Below are positions 13,199-14,556 of a stretch of DNA of 14,556 bases, one piece after another. Each line of letters opens with the position of its first letter. Within the stretch, counting starts at the first letter, position 1. A program made the translations under genes and the position numbers. Location: assembly GCA_036379395.1 (NCBI GenBank), contig DASVGR010000011.1, forward strand, positions 1 through 14,556, given 5' to 3'. This DNA comes from Oleiagrimonas sp036379395 (GTDB lineage: Bacteria; Pseudomonadota; Gammaproteobacteria; Xanthomonadales; Rhodanobacteraceae). Under the pieces are notes generated by a model. The model saw only the letters and a program-made list of their open reading frames with translations, was not told the origin of the DNA and made no database searches.

Positions 13199-14556
13199 AT
13201 GTTGAATTTGTCTGTCGCAGCCGCCGGGTGGCGCACCCGTGGGGCAGATGTTCCCGTGCTGGCGGGCACGCCGCCGGCGCGCGTCAACCGCGGTGCCGTT
13301 TTTGCCATCGTCGCGCTGGCGCTGATGATGATGTCGATCGACTCGACCATCGTCGCGACGGCACTGGCCACCATGCAGCGCGAGCTCGACACCTCGATCA
13401 ACTGGATCGGCTGGGTGATCACGTCCTACGCGCTGGGCTTCGTGCTGATGCTGCCGGTCAGTGGCAAGCTCAGCCAGCGTTACGGGCACCGGCGCGTGTT
13501 TCTGGCCTCGGTGCTGATCTTTGCGCTGGCCTCGCTGTGCTGCGGGCTGGTGAGCAACATTTACGCGCTGATCGTGCTGCGCGCGTTGCAGGCGGCCGGT
13601 GGCGCGGGTTTCACGCCGTCGGCGACCGGCCTCATCGTGCAGCATTTTGGCAAGGCGCGTGATCGCGCGGTCGGCCTGTTCGGCAGCATTTTCCCGATCG
13701 GCACCATGGTCGGCCCGATTTTCGGCGGCCTGTTCGTGGCCTATGCCAGCTGGCGCGACATCTTTTTCATCAACGTGCCGGTCGGTTTGCTGGTGGCCGT
13801 GCTGGCGCTGTTTTACGTGCCGGCCGACCCGGCGCCGGTCGCACGCGAGCCGTCCGCCGGCATGGACGTGGCCGGGCTGGGCTTGCTGGGCCTGGCGATG
13901 CTGGGCGCGATGCTGGCGGCCAGTTGCCTGGGCGAGCCGGGCGTGCATGCGTTGTCGGTGCGTTTTTTGCTGCCGCTGCTGATTGCCGTCGCGGCCTGCG
14001 TGGGCTTCGTGCGCCATTTGCGCCGCGTCGCGCAGCCGTGCATCACGCCGCGCATTTTGTACGGGCGCGGGTTCGGCGCGGTCAACCTGTTCAACGTGCT
14101 GTTTGGTGGCGTGACCGGCGGCATTATTTTGCTGGTGCCGCTGTATGCCAGCCAGCGTTACGGCATCAGCGCGCTCGATTCGGGCACGTTGCTGATCGCC
14201 GAGGGCGTGGCCGCGGTGGTGCTGTCGTTTCTGGTGACGATGGCGCTGCGTCGCACCGGCTACCGCATGCCGCTGTACGTCGGCGGCTCGCTGGTGGCAT
14301 TGGGTGCGTTGCTGCTGGCGTTGCCGCCGCAATGGGGGCTGTCGGCCTACGTGTGGCTGGCCGGCGCGGCGTTTCTGGTCGGCGCCGGTGCCGGCACGGC
14401 CAGCCCGCCCAGCCGCAATGCCGGCTTGCAACTGGCACCGGAAGAATCACCCACGCTGGCCGCGATGCGCTCGCTGTTCGGCCAGGTCGGCCAGATCGCC
14501 ACCGTGTCGATCGCCACCGCCATCATGGCCGGCGCCAGCGTGCCGGGCCTGAGCCA
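13199..14556 (+). CDS. DHA2-family MFS drug transporter (3' end beyond window)
   Basis: The frame is open from ATG 13199 to the window edge, giving 452 complete codons of a protein that probably has about 470-520. It is an inner-membrane proton-driven exporter. After a hydrophilic N-terminus of about 30 residues come the first helix with SIDSTIVATAL, motif A GKLSQRYGHRRVF, motif B LRALQAAGGAGF and motif C GTMVGPIFGGLF, all typical of the 14-helix DHA2 branch. SPPSRNAGLQLAPEE near the edge is the late cytoplasmic motif of this family. It is not a copy of EmrB at 593-2116: the motifs differ and no adaptor gene precedes it. The ATG lacks a ribosome site. It is divergent from the small membrane protein gene. 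The substrate is unknown. Confidence 0.9.
   Translation, partial: MLNLSVAAAGWRTRGADVPVLAGTPPARVNRGAVFAIVALALMMMSIDSTIVATALATMQRELDTSINWIGWVITSYALGFVLMLPVSGKLSQRYGHRRVFLASVLIFALASLCCGLVSNIYALIVLRALQAAGGAGFTPSATGLIVQHFGKARDRAVGLFGSIFPIGTMVGPIFGGLFVAYASWRDIFFINVPVGLLVAVLALFYVPADPAPVAREPSAGMDVAGLGLLGLAMLGAMLAASCLGEPGVHALSVRFLLPLLIAVAACVGFVRHLRRVAQPCITPRILYGRGFGAVNLFNVLFGGVTGGIILLVPLYASQRYGISALDSGTLLIAEGVAAVVLSFLVTMALRRTGYRMPLYVGGSLVALGALLLALPPQWGLSAYVWLAGAAFLVGAGAGTASPPSRNAGLQLAPEESPTLAAMRSLFGQVGQIATVSIATAIMAGASVPGLS

Noticed and set aside
13106..14431. A 441-codon minus-strand open frame opposite the DHA2 transporter
   Set aside because: The plus-strand frame from 13199 to the edge encodes a complete series of MFS motifs. 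The opposite frame is low-complexity.

Overview
The window is a high-GC (roughly 65%) chromosomal segment of a gammaproteobacterium. The gene set (EmrAB, PagL-type deacylase, Tdk, Rep, e(P4)-type phosphatase, PlsB, an LTA4H-like M1 peptidase) and the protein style point to Xanthomonadales, probably Rhodanobacteraceae or a near relative. That placement is inference from recognised sequence style, not a search. The coding content looks like ordinary core and accessory chromosome. I see no transposase, integrase, phage gene, CRISPR array, tRNA or rRNA.

Layout. 1-2116 (+): the 3' end of emrA and complete emrB, a drug-efflux pair that enters from the left edge. 2123-2203: a hairpin, an alternative hairpin sharing one arm, and a near-consensus promoter for a pagL-like lipid A deacylase (2242-2736, +). 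This gene converges on thymidine kinase tdk (2875-3510, -), with a REP inverted pair between them. tdk is divergent from the Rep helicase gene (3598-5574, +). Two REP pairs then lead into a lipoprotein acid phosphatase (5815-6669, +). A 402-base gap follows, holding another REP pair and a run of RNA-like hairpins ending in a rho-independent terminator. After it come an unrecognised lipoprotein (7072-8016, +) and plsB (8107-10644, +), which faces an M1 aminopeptidase (10923-12764, -) across a further REP cluster. Upstream of the peptidase on the same strand is a 59-residue glycine-rich membrane protein (12824-13003, -). Divergent from it is a DHA2-type MFS transporter (from 13199, +) that runs off the right edge.

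Functional themes. Several genes act at the envelope: two exporters, lipid A 3-O-deacylation, the first acylation of glycerol-3-phosphate (PlsB), and two lipoproteins. Tdk and the phosphatase touch nucleotide salvage, and Rep acts at replication forks. Apart from emrAB the genes look individually transcribed, so no single multi-gene system can be claimed.

Most notable non-coding signals: (a) 13 clear copies (plus one degenerate) of a 22-base REP-like hairpin whose stem bases vary in a compensatory way while loop and flanks stay fixed; (b) a candidate structured small RNA at about 6836-6987; (c) -10-like boxes placed exactly seven bases before the ATG of both rep and plsB, suggesting leaderless transcripts and deciding those starts. 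In the proteins, Tdk keeps its ATP and catalytic motifs but lacks most of the usual zinc ligands.
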